In this document: positions 54,524-63,430 of the stretch, piece after piece | Numbering within the stretch: the first letter of the stretch is position 1 | How the letters are laid out: each line of letters begins with the position of its first letter | DNA from: an uncultured Acetatifactor sp. | Lineage (GTDB): Bacteria > Bacillota > Clostridia > Lachnospirales > Lachnospiraceae | Assembly (NCBI GenBank): GCA_910585665.1 | Contig: CAJUFI010000016.1 | Span: forward strand, 12,674 to 76,673 | DNA: 64,000 nucleotides | Direction of reading: 5' to 3' | Program-made: the position numbers and the translations under genes | The notes under the pieces: model-generated | The model's input: the letters and a program-made list of their open reading frames with translations, nothing else | Told to the model about the DNA's origin: nothing | Database searches by the model: none

Positions 54524-55375
54524 ATGAACAATGCTTTGATTATTTCAGGTCTTACCAAAACATATAAAGATTTTGTTTTGGACAATGTTTCCTTCAGCGT
54601 CCCAAGCGGCTCTATCGTCGGGCTGATCGGAGAAAATGGCGCAGGGAAAAGCACGACAATCAATGCGGTTTTGGGGCTTATCCAAAAAGAAGACGGTTAT
54701 GTTTCGGTATTTGGAAAAGATGGACTGGACAATGAAACAAAAGAACAGATTGGAGCAGTATTTGACGGAAGCAACTACCCGGAAATTCTTTCTCCCAGGA
54801 AAATCAACCGGATAATGAAAAATATCTATGGCTCATGGGACGAGCAGGCCTATTTCCGGCTGCTGAAACAATTTTCTTTGCCCCTTGATAAGCAGATCAA
54901 ACAGTTTTCCAAGGGAATGAAAATGAAGCTGGCTATCTCCGTTGCCCTTTCACACCATTCTAAGCTGCTGATTCTGGACGAAGCAACCAGCGGGCTCGAC
55001 CCTGTTATCCGGGACGATATTCTGGATATGCTTTTGGACTTTGTGCAGGACGAAGAACACTCCATACTGGTATCTTCCCACATTACCAGCGATTTAGAAA
55101 AAATTGCCGATTACATTGTTTTTATCCATGAGGGAAAAGTTGTTTTTTCCAAACCGAAAGATGAACTGATTGAACAATATGGCGTGATAAAATGCGGAGC
55201 GGCACAATTTGACGCATTGGATAAATCGGATATTATCACATACAGAAAAATGGATTACGAATGGCAGATTTTAGTTTCTGAGCGGGATAAAATGCAGAAA
55301 AAATATCCGAAAGCATTGATTGTACCAGCTACGATTGATGAAATTATGCTTCTCTATGTAAAGGGGGAAAGATGA
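54524..55375 (+). CDS. ABC ATPase of the YtrA-type transporter
   Basis: 283 aa; ATG follows GGAGGATTGACA. Walker A GENGAGKSTTINAVLG, signature QFSKGMKMKLAISVAL, Walker B LLILDEATSGLD, SSHITSDLEKIAD. The C-terminal 60 residues are the extension usual in BcrA-like ATPases. Its stop overlaps the next start (ATGA). Typical role: response to cell-wall-active antibiotics. Confidence 0.9.
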   Translation: MNNALIISGLTKTYKDFVLDNVSFSVPSGSIVGLIGENGAGKSTTINAVLGLIQKEDGYVSVFGKDGLDNETKEQIGAVFDGSNYPEILSPRKINRIMKNIYGSWDEQAYFRLLKQFSLPLDKQIKQFSKGMKMKLAISVALSHHSKLLILDEATSGLDPVIRDDILDMLLDFVQDEEHSILVSSHITSDLEKIADYIVFIHEGKVVFSKPKDELIEQYGVIKCGAAQFDALDKSDIITYRKMDYEWQILVSERDKMQKKYPKALIVPATIDEIMLLYVKGER

Positions 55376-56004
55376 TGAAAGGCGTTTTACTAAAAGACTT
55401 CTATATTGCAAAGAGCAATATCCTTGTAACTATCGTCAGCTTGATCGTTTTAGGGTTTGGATTATCTTTTCTGCTGGAAACAAGCGCACTTCTGATATTG
55501 GCCCCGGTAGCTTCCACAACAGCGGCTTTTATCAGCATCACAAGCGACGCAGGCTCAAAATGGAATAAAAATGTGATTGCCATGCCCGTGTCAAGAAATC
55601 AGATTATCAGCGAGAAATTCATCTTTTATATCCTGCTTGCGGCAGCCGGTCTGATGACAGCGCTTATTCCGTGCATTGTGCTTATGTTGGCGGGAGCAGA
55701 TATAACCGTTCATTCTTTGTGCTTATATGCTGCTATCGGTATGAGCGCTACTTTATTGGCGGGCGGCATCAGCTTACCATGTGCCTATTTGTTTGACCCG
55801 GAAAAATCCCAGGTTGTCTTCATGATGTCCTTTATGGCATCGACAGGCATTATTGTTGGGCTTATGCTTCTCACAAATCTCTTTATTCCTGTAAAAAACA
55901 ATATCCTGTTGGCTTTTAATATCGTTCTTGTCATTTCCGGTGTTTGTTTTTTCATCTCATACCGAATTGCGGCGGCGGTATATCAAAATCGGGATATCGT
56001 CTGA
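55372..56004 (+). CDS. ABC-2 type permease of the YtrA-type transporter
   Basis: 210 aa, six membrane helices (ILVTIVSLIVLGFGLSFLLE, LILAPVASTTAAFISITS, FYILLAAAGLMTALIPCIVLML, ILLAFNIVLVISGVCFFISY). The segment SITSDAGSKWNKNVIAMPVSRNQII between helices 2 and 3 is characteristic of ABC-2 permeases of this type. 56005-56205 holds no recognisable gene. Confidence 0.85.
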   Translation: MMKGVLLKDFYIAKSNILVTIVSLIVLGFGLSFLLETSALLILAPVASTTAAFISITSDAGSKWNKNVIAMPVSRNQIISEKFIFYILLAAAGLMTALIPCIVLMLAGADITVHSLCLYAAIGMSATLLAGGISLPCAYLFDPEKSQVVFMMSFMASTGIIVGLMLLTNLFIPVKNNILLAFNIVLVISGVCFFISYRIAAAVYQNRDIV

Positions 56005-56205
56005 TAACGCAGCAGCAAAACAGCAGATCCAGCCGAGCCAGATGGTTATATGACGGCAGAGCTGTCCATCCTTTACAAAAATGAGCATGCTGCACTCTCA
56101 CACTGCAGATTTCCAAAGATGCTCCTGCCCTGCCTGTCTGGTGATGCCCGGCTGATATCACAAAGCCGTCACCTTCTCTCCGGGAAGCCGAACCATGTTT
56201 TCAGG

Positions 56206-56445
56206 TCATCTGACCCCTATGCTGCTAAGCCATTCCTCCATGGCATCCCTGGAAGTTCCCGCTTCAAACCGCCGGCCCTCTGCCCACTCCAAGGTGTCAG
56301 GGCAGAGGGCATGGAGCTTGGCTGCGCTGGAGCCAATCCCGCTGCTATGAGAGGTACAGAACGGAACGATTGTCTTTCCGGAAAAAATCATAGCTCTCCA
56401 AAAATATACTGATAATCCTGGGAGCCTGCCCGTTCCATATGGGAT
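56206..56445 (-). pseudogene. Flavodoxin C-terminal remnant
   Basis: Reads IWNGQAPRIISIFLESYDF, then after a one-base shift at an A run (56382-56387) SGKTIVPFCTSHSSGIGSSA and RFEAGTSRDAMEEWL, the end of a flavodoxin. The N-terminal two thirds are missing, cut off exactly at the terminal repeat of the insertion sequence. Truncated and frameshifted. Confidence 0.75.
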
Positions 56446-57611
56446 CCTAAAAGTCGGATAATCAGTACTCAAAACGTCAGAACGCTGGAACCCCATTCTC
56501 CCTGCCAAGCGACAGCTTCAGCTGGCGGACCTGTTCGCTCAGGTATTCGTAATAGCATAATGCAGCGAACTGGACGAACATCCTCCCCATAAGGCTTTCG
56601 CTTGACCATACCCTTGGACAAGCAGGTATCTATGCACCTTTTCGACGGCGCTTTCCGACAGCTCCTCCTCGGTGGATCCAGTTTCGATAAGGCCCTTCAG
56701 CTCAAAGAGGTCCTTGTCGAATGAGGAATCCTGTTCCACCCGCCGCATCGGGTTGAAATACAGGTGCAGGTAGATCCTGCGGCTGAACCTGTCCTCATCG
56801 CCTGGCTGCAGCCCCTTCTTCCGGCTTGCATATCTGCGGGGCCTGGAGAATTCCTGCATGCGCATGATGGTCACGCAGTGGGTGTCTGTATCGAACGGGC
56901 ATGCGCTGCCGGTGCTGCGGAAACCGTCCAGATGGGCGTCCAGCTCTTTCCTGACCCACTTGATGCTGGTCTTGACCAGCGTGATGAAGTCGAAATGCGC
57001 ATGGAGGAGCTCCGCCAGGTTCTTCTCAGAGTAGTAGCCATTATCCGTTATGATCTCGGCCTTGTCTATGCCGATGGCCGAAAGCTGCTTCAGCGCATTC
57101 TCTACCGTGATGACATCGGGCTGGTTGCCGGGCTGCTTCGTGAATGCGACAGGCTGCCTTGTCCCGACAGAATAAAGGGCGAGCAGCTTGACGGTCTCCC
57201 TGCCGTCGTGTGCTTTATTGAAGCCATGCCTGGCTTCTGGAATCTGGCTTGAACAGGTCGGGATCGTGGTGGAGTCGTATGCAAGCAGGGCCTTGTCCCC
57301 CAAAGCCTTAAGGCGTGACGCGAAAAAGTTCCGCATGAGCGTCCCGTCACGTCCGACCTGTCCGAAGAGCTCGTGGCAGGTGTCTTCAGAGATGCCGTCT
57401 TCATAAGGCAGCGGATGCATGTACTGCCAGGCCGTGATCCCAGGCAGGGTCTGGCCGTTCGTCGCAAGCAGGTACCGTGCAAGGGAGAGTATCTTCTGGG
57501 CAGTACCAGTATCGGTGTTGTCATAGACTGCGGCATCTATCCCAGATGTCTTCCCGATATGGTCTATGATGTCCATCATGCCGACTTTCTTCCGGGTTGC
57601 TGAAACGGCAT
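56446..57611 (-). mobile_element. Truncated insertion sequence, copy 1 (IS4/IS1634-like)
   Basis: Retains one terminal inverted repeat (56446-56475, CCTAAAAGTCGGATAATCAG) and most of the transposase gene. The other end is lost: homology to copy 2 stops at about 57611 in the middle of the transposase N-terminus and is replaced by a permease-gene fragment. Confidence 0.8.
56477..57611 (-). pseudogene. Transposase, 5'-truncated and frameshifted
   Basis: DDE transposase with TTIPTCSSQIPEARHGFNK, IITDNGYYSEKNLAEL (DNG strand) and a C-terminal helix region with GLQPGDEDRFSRRIY. The N-terminal about 85 residues present in copy 2 are missing. Near 56580 one base is lost (KALWGG then a wrong frame); the correct C-terminus FVQFAALCYYEYLSEQ to GVPAF is readable to 56477. 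It cannot make a working enzyme. Confidence 0.85.
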
Positions 57612-57758
57612 ATTGCATTATAGGGAACCATCTGTTCCATTTCACCTGCCGGAAGGATAAAGCTGGCAGATCTGTTCCTATCAAAAACAATAGCAGATAC
57701 GGTATATGTAATGCTGTTTCCTGCCTGTGAAAAAGTGACGGTATCTCCCACTTGATAC
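57612..57758 (-). pseudogene. Fragment of an FtsX permease gene
   Basis: Encodes YQVGDTVTFSQAGNS to FILPAGEMEQMVPYNA, about 49 residues nearly identical to the middle of the permease at 45495-47870. It abuts the truncated insertion sequence and has no start or end of its own. It implies a fourth, now lost, copy of that permease family or a captured duplicate. Confidence 0.8.
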
Positions 57759-57825
57759 CTAAATTGATGTAAAGACAAATGCGTTGTGTATGCCGCAGTT
57801 TTTGGAGAAGAATTGCAACAGTGCA

Positions 57826-57854
57826 TTGTGTTTTCTCAATGGAGGCGGTATAAT
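57826..57854 (+). promoter_or_regulatory. Promoter of the XRE/TnpV pair
   Basis: TTGTGT, 17-bp spacer, TATAAT; a GC-rich stem (GGGCTG/CAGCCC) follows in the leader. Confidence 0.5.
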
Positions 57855-57918
57855 AGTCGAAAGGCCATAGGGCCGGGGCTGTTCCTGCTGGCCCCAGCCC
57901 GGAAAGGTGGAACAGACT

Positions 57919-58131
57919 ATGAAAATCAGCTACAAGCCGCTGTGGAAAACACTGATTGACAAGAACATGAGCAAGAAAGATTTACGGCTCCAAGCGCATT
58001 TGACAACGAACCATATCGCCAACATGGGCAAGGGGGAGCATATCTCCATGCCGACCCTTATCAAGATTTGCGAAACGCTGAACTGTGATATTTCTGATGT
58101 GATTGCGCTGGTGCCAGACGATGACCCGTAA
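57919..58131 (+). CDS. XRE-type regulator of a mobile element
   Basis: 70 aa; ATG chosen after AAAGGTGG. YKPLWKTLIDKNMSKKDLRLQAHLTTNHIANMGKGEHIS is the helix-turn-helix of the small HTH_26-like group, ending DVIALVPDDDP. Eighteen bp before the TnpV gene; such pairs are found in Clostridial transposons. Confidence 0.85.
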   Translation: MKISYKPLWKTLIDKNMSKKDLRLQAHLTTNHIANMGKGEHISMPTLIKICETLNCDISDVIALVPDDDP

Positions 58132-58149
58132 GGGAGAAAGGGCAGCACA

Positions 58150-58521
58150 ATGAAAATCGAATTGGACTATGTGAAAGTGGGCGATTACTACCTCCCTGAC
58201 CTGGCAGCGGAGCCGTACCCCAAGCGCGGCCTGGGCAAATATGGCCTGCTGCGTCTGCGGTATCTGAAAGAGCATCGTCCCATCGTTTGGGCCGAGTATG
58301 TGATGGAGGGCAAGCTGTACGCCCATCTGCCGGAAGTGGGGGATGCCGCCCATGACCTGCCGGACAGCATGATGCCGGGGATGTCAAAGGAGGCCGGGGC
58401 CACCGAGGATTTGAAAGCCCGTGACCCCATGCGCTGGGTGGGGTTGATGGATTGCTGTAAGGCCCAGGTGGAGGAGATTATTTTTGCGGAGTTATACTGC
58501 ATAACGCTGAATGCTGCCTAA
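58150..58521 (+). CDS. TnpV-like transposon protein, 3' end replaced by repeat
   Basis: 123 aa. RYLKEHRPIVWAEYVMEGKLYAHLPEV, KEAGATEDLKARDPMRWV and KAQVEEIIFAEL match TnpV proteins of Clostridial transposons (PF14198 type). After FAEL the gene runs into the family B repeat, which supplies the last residues (YCITLNAA) and the stop. The original C-terminus is therefore lost, but only a few residues. Start after GGGAGAAAGGG. Confidence 0.75.
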   Translation: MKIELDYVKVGDYYLPDLAAEPYPKRGLGKYGLLRLRYLKEHRPIVWAEYVMEGKLYAHLPEVGDAAHDLPDSMMPGMSKEAGATEDLKARDPMRWVGLMDCCKAQVEEIIFAELYCITLNAA

Positions 58522-58594
58522 TGTAATCATGCGAATGAACCAGTCAGCGTTATGCAGTCTGGTTTCACGGCAAGTGAAATCGTTAAGCAGTATA
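58493..58594 (-). repeat. 102-bp inverted repeat element, family B copy 2
   Basis: Reverse complement of 53962-54063 with 3 mismatches. It interrupts the end of the TnpV gene. The two copies face each other across about 4.4 kb. Confidence 0.9.
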
Positions 58595-58637
58595 ATATAC
58601 ATCTAAGGCAATTTTGAGAATTGCTCTGATAAAATGC

Positions 58638-58670
58638 AACTTCGGCACTTTTTAGGGTTCCGAAGTTTTT
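58638..58670 (+). terminator. Terminator between TnpV region and immunity operon
   Basis: AACTTCGG / CCGAAGTT stem followed by T5. Confidence 0.65.
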
Positions 58671-58676
58671 GTCAAA

Positions 58677-58710
58677 TCTTCAAGAAATCTTCAAAATCAT
58701 TTGGTATCGT
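58677..58710 (+). promoter_or_regulatory. NisR/SpaR-type regulated promoter of the immunity operon
   Basis: TCT-N8-TCT (58677-58679, 58688-58690) within repeated AATCTTCA, followed 14 bp later by a -10-like TATCGT (58705-58710). There is no -35, which fits the known activator-dependent lantibiotic promoters where TCT-N8-TCT lies at about -39 to -26. Confidence 0.75.
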
Positions 58711-58743
58711 TAGACCACAATCTCAAGAAAGGATGTGTCTGAT

Positions 58744-59451
58744 ATGAGTTATATTTTGCAAACAAGAAATCTCTGCAAAAATTTCAAAGGACAAATGGCG
58801 GTAGACAATGTATCGTTGAATATTCAGCGCAACTCAATTTATGGGCTGCTTGGGCCGAATGGTGCGGGGAAATCTACCATCTTGAAAATGATTACAGGTA
58901 TTCTCCGTCCCACCTCTGGCTCGATTGAATTTGACGGCCATCCGTGGAGCCGGGCGGATTTGGAAAACATTGGCGCTTTGATTGAGATGCCTCCGCTCTA
59001 TGAAAATCTCTCGGCCTATGAAAACCTGAAAGCCCGAACACTGGCCCTGGGGCTTCCAGAAAGCCGCATCAAGCAGGTGCTTGGTATTGTGCAGCTTGAG
59101 AATACTGGGAAAAAACGGGCAGGCCATTTTTCGCTGGGAATGAAACAGCGGCTTGGAATTGCCTTGGCTCTGTTGTCACAGCCCAAATTGCTTATCTTGG
59201 ACGAACCGACAAATGGGTTAGACCCGATTGGTATTCAAGATTTGCGTGAGCTTATCAGAAGTTTTCCGCAAAAAGGGATCACCGTCATATTGTCCAGTCA
59301 TATACTCTCCGAAGTTGAGCAAATTGCTGACCACATTGGCATTATATCTGCCGGACATTTAGGCTATGAAAACGAAATCCATAAGAACCACGATCTGGAA
59401 CGTATTTTTATGGATGTTGTTGGCGCACATAGGGAAAGGAGTGAGAAATAA
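58744..59451 (+). CDS. Lantibiotic-immunity ABC ATPase (NisF/CprA-like)
   Basis: 235 aa; ATG-AGT-TAT after AAAGGA (a GTG 9 bp upstream is too close to it). Walker A GPNGAGKSTILKMITG, LIEMPPLYENLSAYENL typical of the lantibiotic protection family, signature HFSLGMKQRLGIALAL, Walker B LLILDEPTNGLDPIG, SSHILSEVEQIAD. Its stop overlaps the start of the first permease. Confidence 0.92.
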   Translation: MSYILQTRNLCKNFKGQMAVDNVSLNIQRNSIYGLLGPNGAGKSTILKMITGILRPTSGSIEFDGHPWSRADLENIGALIEMPPLYENLSAYENLKARTLALGLPESRIKQVLGIVQLENTGKKRAGHFSLGMKQRLGIALALLSQPKLLILDEPTNGLDPIGIQDLRELIRSFPQKGITVILSSHILSEVEQIADHIGIISAGHLGYENEIHKNHDLERIFMDVVGAHRERSEK

Positions 59452-60182
59452 TGTTCGGGATTGTACGTTCGGAACTCCTTAAAATGCGGCACAGCTTCTC
59501 GATGAAATTGATTTTTGGTGCGCCATTGGCAACTGTACTTGTCGGCTTTTTATTGAGCAGTCATGCAGTACAATATTCGGCTTACAACTGGTGGTACACT
59601 ATGCTTCTTCCTGTTGTGACCGCACTGTGGGCCGCAGGCACTGTTATCCGTGAGAAAAATACAGGGCTGCAAAACATTGTTTGTTTGCCGTTCCCTTCTG
59701 CGAAAATATGGATTGGCAAAGGACTTGCCCTGACTGCTGTGCTTTTTATCAGCAATCTGCTCATGTGGTTATTTACTACGGGAATTGCCAGTTTTACGAC
59801 TATGAATATTTCGCCGCTGGACAGCATAATCGGCTGTATGCTGCTGTTCCTTACTTGCTTGTGGCAACTTCCTTTTGTTATGCTGATTGCAAGCAAAACA
59901 GGGTATCTTCCCTCTGTGCTGATAACTTTTGTGGCGAATATTGTTTCATCTACTATTGGCGCAGAAAAAGCATGGTTCTTTCTTAATCCATACGCTATTC
60001 CGGCCCGTGTAGTTTGCCCATTTTTCAAGATACGTCCTAACGGACTTCCCATTGAGGACGGTTCCCCGTTATTGGCTGTTGAGCATATTTTTCCCGCTCT
60101 TGCCATTAGCTTGGCATTAGCTGCTGCCGCCTTTTGGATTTGCTCTAAATTGCTTGGAAGTGGGGGAAAGTCCAATGGCTGA
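59451..60182 (+). CDS. Lantibiotic-immunity permease, MutE/EpiE family
   Basis: 243 aa, six helices. MFGIVRSELLKMRHSFSMKLIFGAP, AYNWWYTMLLPVVTALWAAG and REKNTGLQNIVCLPFPSAKIWIGKGL are the typical MutE signature elements. It overlaps the next permease by 8 bp. Expected to expel lantibiotics from the membrane with its partners. Confidence 0.9.
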   Translation: MFGIVRSELLKMRHSFSMKLIFGAPLATVLVGFLLSSHAVQYSAYNWWYTMLLPVVTALWAAGTVIREKNTGLQNIVCLPFPSAKIWIGKGLALTAVLFISNLLMWLFTTGIASFTTMNISPLDSIIGCMLLFLTCLWQLPFVMLIASKTGYLPSVLITFVANIVSSTIGAEKAWFFLNPYAIPARVVCPFFKIRPNGLPIEDGSPLLAVEHIFPALAISLALAAAAFWICSKLLGSGGKSNG

Positions 60183-60927
60183 CTATATCTGTTATTTGAA
60201 AAGTGATTTATACAAATTATGTCATTCCTGCTTTTTCCTTCTGCACGTTATTTTTGCCGTATGCGGGGCGGCTATGATGTTACTGTATGCAGACGTTTCC
60301 CAAAGCGATGACATCAATAAGCTGGCTGCTTATTTTCAGGTCATGGCCGTTGCTTTTCCCTTTGCAATCGGGATTGTCTGCTATGTTGCAGCAGAACAGG
60401 AAGCAAAAGCAGGGCATTTTCAAAATATATTGACACTTCCGTACAGACCAAAAGCCGCTCTTTCCAAATTGACTATTTTGCTTGTGACCGGACTTTTGGC
60501 AACCGTATTGAGTAGTGTGCTATTTGGCGTGCTATTTCCACTGGTTGGCGGCACAACAGAAATTCCTTCCGGATTTTATACAGTAATTCCCCTTGTCCTT
60601 TGGGGCAGCAACATTTTGCTGTATGGTATTCATTTCGTATTAGCAATTCGATTTGGTAAAAATTTGGGAATAGGGATTGGCGTGTTCGGGAGCCTTTTGG
60701 TTGCGCTTCTCCAAACAGGATTAGGCACGGGCATCTGGTTTGTCATCCCTTATGGTTGGGGCATTCGTTTTTCTTCTTACGTTCTGGAAACGACCTTTGG
60801 CCTAATGCCGCCAGACAGAATAGGTATGGATTTTGGCATCCTCTTTTGCATATTGTCAACTTGTGCTATAATAGGAATTGCAGTCCTCTGGTTTTCCAGA
60901 TATAGCGGAAATCGGTCAGCCGATTGA
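60175..60927 (+). CDS. Lantibiotic-immunity permease, MutG family
   Basis: 250 aa; ATG-GCT-GAC start inside the end of the MutE gene. Six helices; AEQEAKAGHFQNILTLPYRPKAALSKL corresponds to the MutE element at the same place. Completes an FEG/CprABC-type set. Confidence 0.9.
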   Translation: MADYICYLKSDLYKLCHSCFFLLHVIFAVCGAAMMLLYADVSQSDDINKLAAYFQVMAVAFPFAIGIVCYVAAEQEAKAGHFQNILTLPYRPKAALSKLTILLVTGLLATVLSSVLFGVLFPLVGGTTEIPSGFYTVIPLVLWGSNILLYGIHFVLAIRFGKNLGIGIGVFGSLLVALLQTGLGTGIWFVIPYGWGIRFSSYVLETTFGLMPPDRIGMDFGILFCILSTCAIIGIAVLWFSRYSGNRSAD

Positions 60928-60944
60928 GAGTGGAGGTAGAACTG

Positions 60945-61304
60945 ATGAATTGGTTGGGCAATATTATTTGGTTCTTGTGCTGCGGACTGTGGCAGGGAAT
61001 TTCTTGGCTGGTTGCCGGTGTTTTATGGAGCATTACCATTGTCGGTATTCCGATTGGCCGTCAATGCTTTAAGTTTGCGTCACTTGCGTTCTTCCCTTTT
61101 GGAAAAGATGTGAATTATGGCGGCGGTGCTATGTCTGCGATTGCCAATATCTTGTGGCTGCTTATCAGCGGTATCCCTTTGGCGTTGGTGGCGCTGCTGA
61201 ATGGGTTGCTTTTGTGTTGTACGATTATCGGTATTCCTTTCGGAGTACAGTGCTTCAAAATGGCAAAACTGGCGCTGATGCCTTTTGGCGCAACAGTAAT
61301 GTAG
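60945..61304 (+). CDS. YccF-domain membrane protein
   Basis: 119 aa; ATG-AAT-TGG after GGAGG at 8 bp. Two copies of the YccF repeat: WSITIVGIPIGRQCFKFASLAFFPFGKDV and CCTIIGIPFGVQCFKMAKLALMPFGATV, each preceded by a hydrophobic hairpin. Function unknown; inclusion in an immunity operon is notable, and it may assist the transporter or sensor. Confidence 0.88.
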   Translation: MNWLGNIIWFLCCGLWQGISWLVAGVLWSITIVGIPIGRQCFKFASLAFFPFGKDVNYGGGAMSAIANILWLLISGIPLALVALLNGLLLCCTIIGIPFGVQCFKMAKLALMPFGATVM

Positions 61305-61385
61305 ATGTCCTTGGAGTGCAAATAGGGCCATGAAAAAGAGGTTATCTCAAGCGGGATATATAAACCAGGGCAGAGAGGTGAGATA

Positions 61386-62045
61386 ATGGCGCATATATTG
61401 GTAGTGGATGATGATATAGCTATGCTCCAGCTTGTCAGGCGTGTTTTAGAAAAAGATCAGCATTTAGTTACACTTCAATCAAACGCCAAAGCAGTCACAG
61501 AAATGGATTTTTCAAAGTTTGGCTTGATTTTGCTGGATGTTATGATGCCGGAAATTGATGGTTTTGACCTCTGCAATCAAATCCGTGACCGTGTAGATTG
61601 CCCGATCATTTTCCTTACTGCAAAAACGCAGGAAAGTGAAATTGTTCAGGGATTAGGACTTGGAGCAGATGACTATATCACGAAACCGTTCGGGACAAAC
61701 GAACTTAGAGCGCGGGTAAATGCTCACCTGCGGCGTGATGTAAGAGAAAAGAAAAACAGCTTTTCAATATCCGGCGTCATTTTCCGCCTCAATGCGAAAG
61801 AAGTTGAAATCAACTCAAAAAAGGTTCCGTTGACAAAAAGTGAGTACGAAATATGCGAATATCTGGCGCGACATCATGGACAAACATTTACGCGGGAGCA
61901 AATCTATGAGGCGGTCTTTGGATTTGACGGAGAAAGTGATAGTTCTGTTATCTCTACTCACGTCAAGAATATACGCGGGAAGTTAGCTGAATTTCATTTG
62001 TCAACGATTGAAACAATTTGGGGGGTTGGCTATAAATGGGTGTAA
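61386..62045 (+). CDS. OmpR-family response regulator (NisR/CprR-like)
   Basis: 219 aa. Receiver (VVDDDIAMLQL, LILLDVMMPEIDG, YITKPFGTNE) and winged helix (REQIYEAVFGFDGESDSSVISTHVKNIRGKL, WGVGYKWV). Overlaps the kinase start by 10 bp. The likely activator at both TCT-N8-TCT promoters. Confidence 0.92.
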   Translation: MAHILVVDDDIAMLQLVRRVLEKDQHLVTLQSNAKAVTEMDFSKFGLILLDVMMPEIDGFDLCNQIRDRVDCPIIFLTAKTQESEIVQGLGLGADDYITKPFGTNELRARVNAHLRRDVREKKNSFSISGVIFRLNAKEVEINSKKVPLTKSEYEICEYLARHHGQTFTREQIYEAVFGFDGESDSSVISTHVKNIRGKLAEFHLSTIETIWGVGYKWV

Positions 62046-63391
62046 GAAAACTGCGTACTGTTTTTATGAAGTATGCGATATTTCTTGCGCTTGGTGTCTT
62101 TCTGGTTGCTTTTGTCAACATAGCCTTCTATCTATTTGGAGTTGAAATTGGATTTATATACCCAATAAATAGAATGAGCGCAGAAATAGAAAATGCGAGG
62201 GGAAGTTTACAATCCACAGATCGGATTACAGAAAATGAAATACCACCCCTTTGTGAATATGCCCTTTTCACAAAAGACGGAAAGTATATTGGCGGTTCGC
62301 TTGATCAGGAAGAACCAGCTTCCGTTTGGAAAATGTGCATCGTGAACAATCAGACAAGCAGCAAGCCTTATCTGTATGCTGTGATAGACAGGACTGACGA
62401 AATACTGATTTTAAGGTATAGAATGACAGCCCAGTTCAGCAATCCACTGCTGCATAGAATATTTCCTTCGGCAGACTGGGTTTTGATTGCTGTCATTATA
62501 TTGGAAATCCTGCTTTTTTTGATTGTTTTGTCATATCTATTCGGGAAATACCTTGGGAACAAAATGGATAAATTGCTGACTGCTGTAAAGAAAATTGAGC
62601 AGCAGGATTTGAATTTTGAGATTGAAAGAAGCCATTTATATGAAATCGACTTAACTCTTGACGCACTCGATCACATGAAACTGGCACTAAAAAAATCGCT
62701 TACAGAGCAATGGCAGGCCGACAAACTGCGGCAAGAACAGATTTCTGCATTAGCCCATGATCTCAAGACACCGCTAACCATCATCCGTGGCAATACAGAA
62801 TTGTTGTACGATACTGACTTAACAATAGAACAACAGGAATGTGCTGACTACATCACAGACAGCTATACGCAGATGCAAGTTTATGTCAAAACCCTGATAG
62901 ACCTGTCTACGGCTTCAACAGGGTATCAGCTGAATAAAGAAATCTTTCATCTTCCTGATTATCTAAAGCAAGTGAAAGTATCAATAGATGCTTTGTGCAG
63001 GACAAAAGAAATTCATTTGCGAATGAGTACGTCCGACATCCCGATGCAACTAACCGCAGATAAGGTTTTGTTAGGACGTGCTATTCAAAATGTGGTAAAT
63101 AATGCGTTGGACTATTCCCCGCAAGATGGAACACTTCATATAGATGTCTGCGGAAAAGACAATTTCGTTGAAATTTCAGTCACGGACGAGGGGGAAGGAT
63201 TTTCTAACGAAGCGTTGCAGCACGCACAAGAACAATTCTTTATGGACGACCAAAGCCGTAATTCAAAGCTGCACTTTGGTATGGGCCTATATATTGCAAA
63301 ATCCATTATGGAACAACATAGTGGTGAGCTTGTCTTAGAAAACTCCAAAAGTACAGGGGGTGCAAAAGTAATTTTGAAAATTCCATTTTGA
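62036..63391 (+). CDS. Lantibiotic-responsive-type sensor kinase (NisK/CprK-like)
   Basis: 451 aa. TM1 (YAIFLALGVFLVAFVNIAFYLF), an extracellular domain of about 110 residues, TM2 (WVLIAVIILEILLFLIVLSYLF), HAMP, HisKA (ISALAHDLKTPLTIIRGN), HATPase (NVVNNALDYSPQDG, DEGEGF, MGLYIAKSIMEQHSG). The large external domain distinguishes it from the intramembrane-sensing kinase at 51136. A terminator follows 5 bp after the stop. Confidence 0.9.
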   Translation: MGVRKLRTVFMKYAIFLALGVFLVAFVNIAFYLFGVEIGFIYPINRMSAEIENARGSLQSTDRITENEIPPLCEYALFTKDGKYIGGSLDQEEPASVWKMCIVNNQTSSKPYLYAVIDRTDEILILRYRMTAQFSNPLLHRIFPSADWVLIAVIILEILLFLIVLSYLFGKYLGNKMDKLLTAVKKIEQQDLNFEIERSHLYEIDLTLDALDHMKLALKKSLTEQWQADKLRQEQISALAHDLKTPLTIIRGNTELLYDTDLTIEQQECADYITDSYTQMQVYVKTLIDLSTASTGYQLNKEIFHLPDYLKQVKVSIDALCRTKEIHLRMSTSDIPMQLTADKVLLGRAIQNVVNNALDYSPQDGTLHIDVCGKDNFVEISVTDEGEGFSNEALQHAQEQFFMDDQSRNSKLHFGMGLYIAKSIMEQHSGELVLENSKSTGGAKVILKIPF

Positions 63392-63395
63392 TAGG

Positions 63396-63426
63396 ATGGG
63401 TGGCTTTTACGGCCACCCATTTTTTG
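63396..63426 (+). terminator. Terminator of the immunity operon
   Basis: ATGGGTGGC / GCCACCCAT perfect 9-bp stem, 7-nt loop, then six T. Confidence 0.9.
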
Positions 63427-63430
63427 CAAA

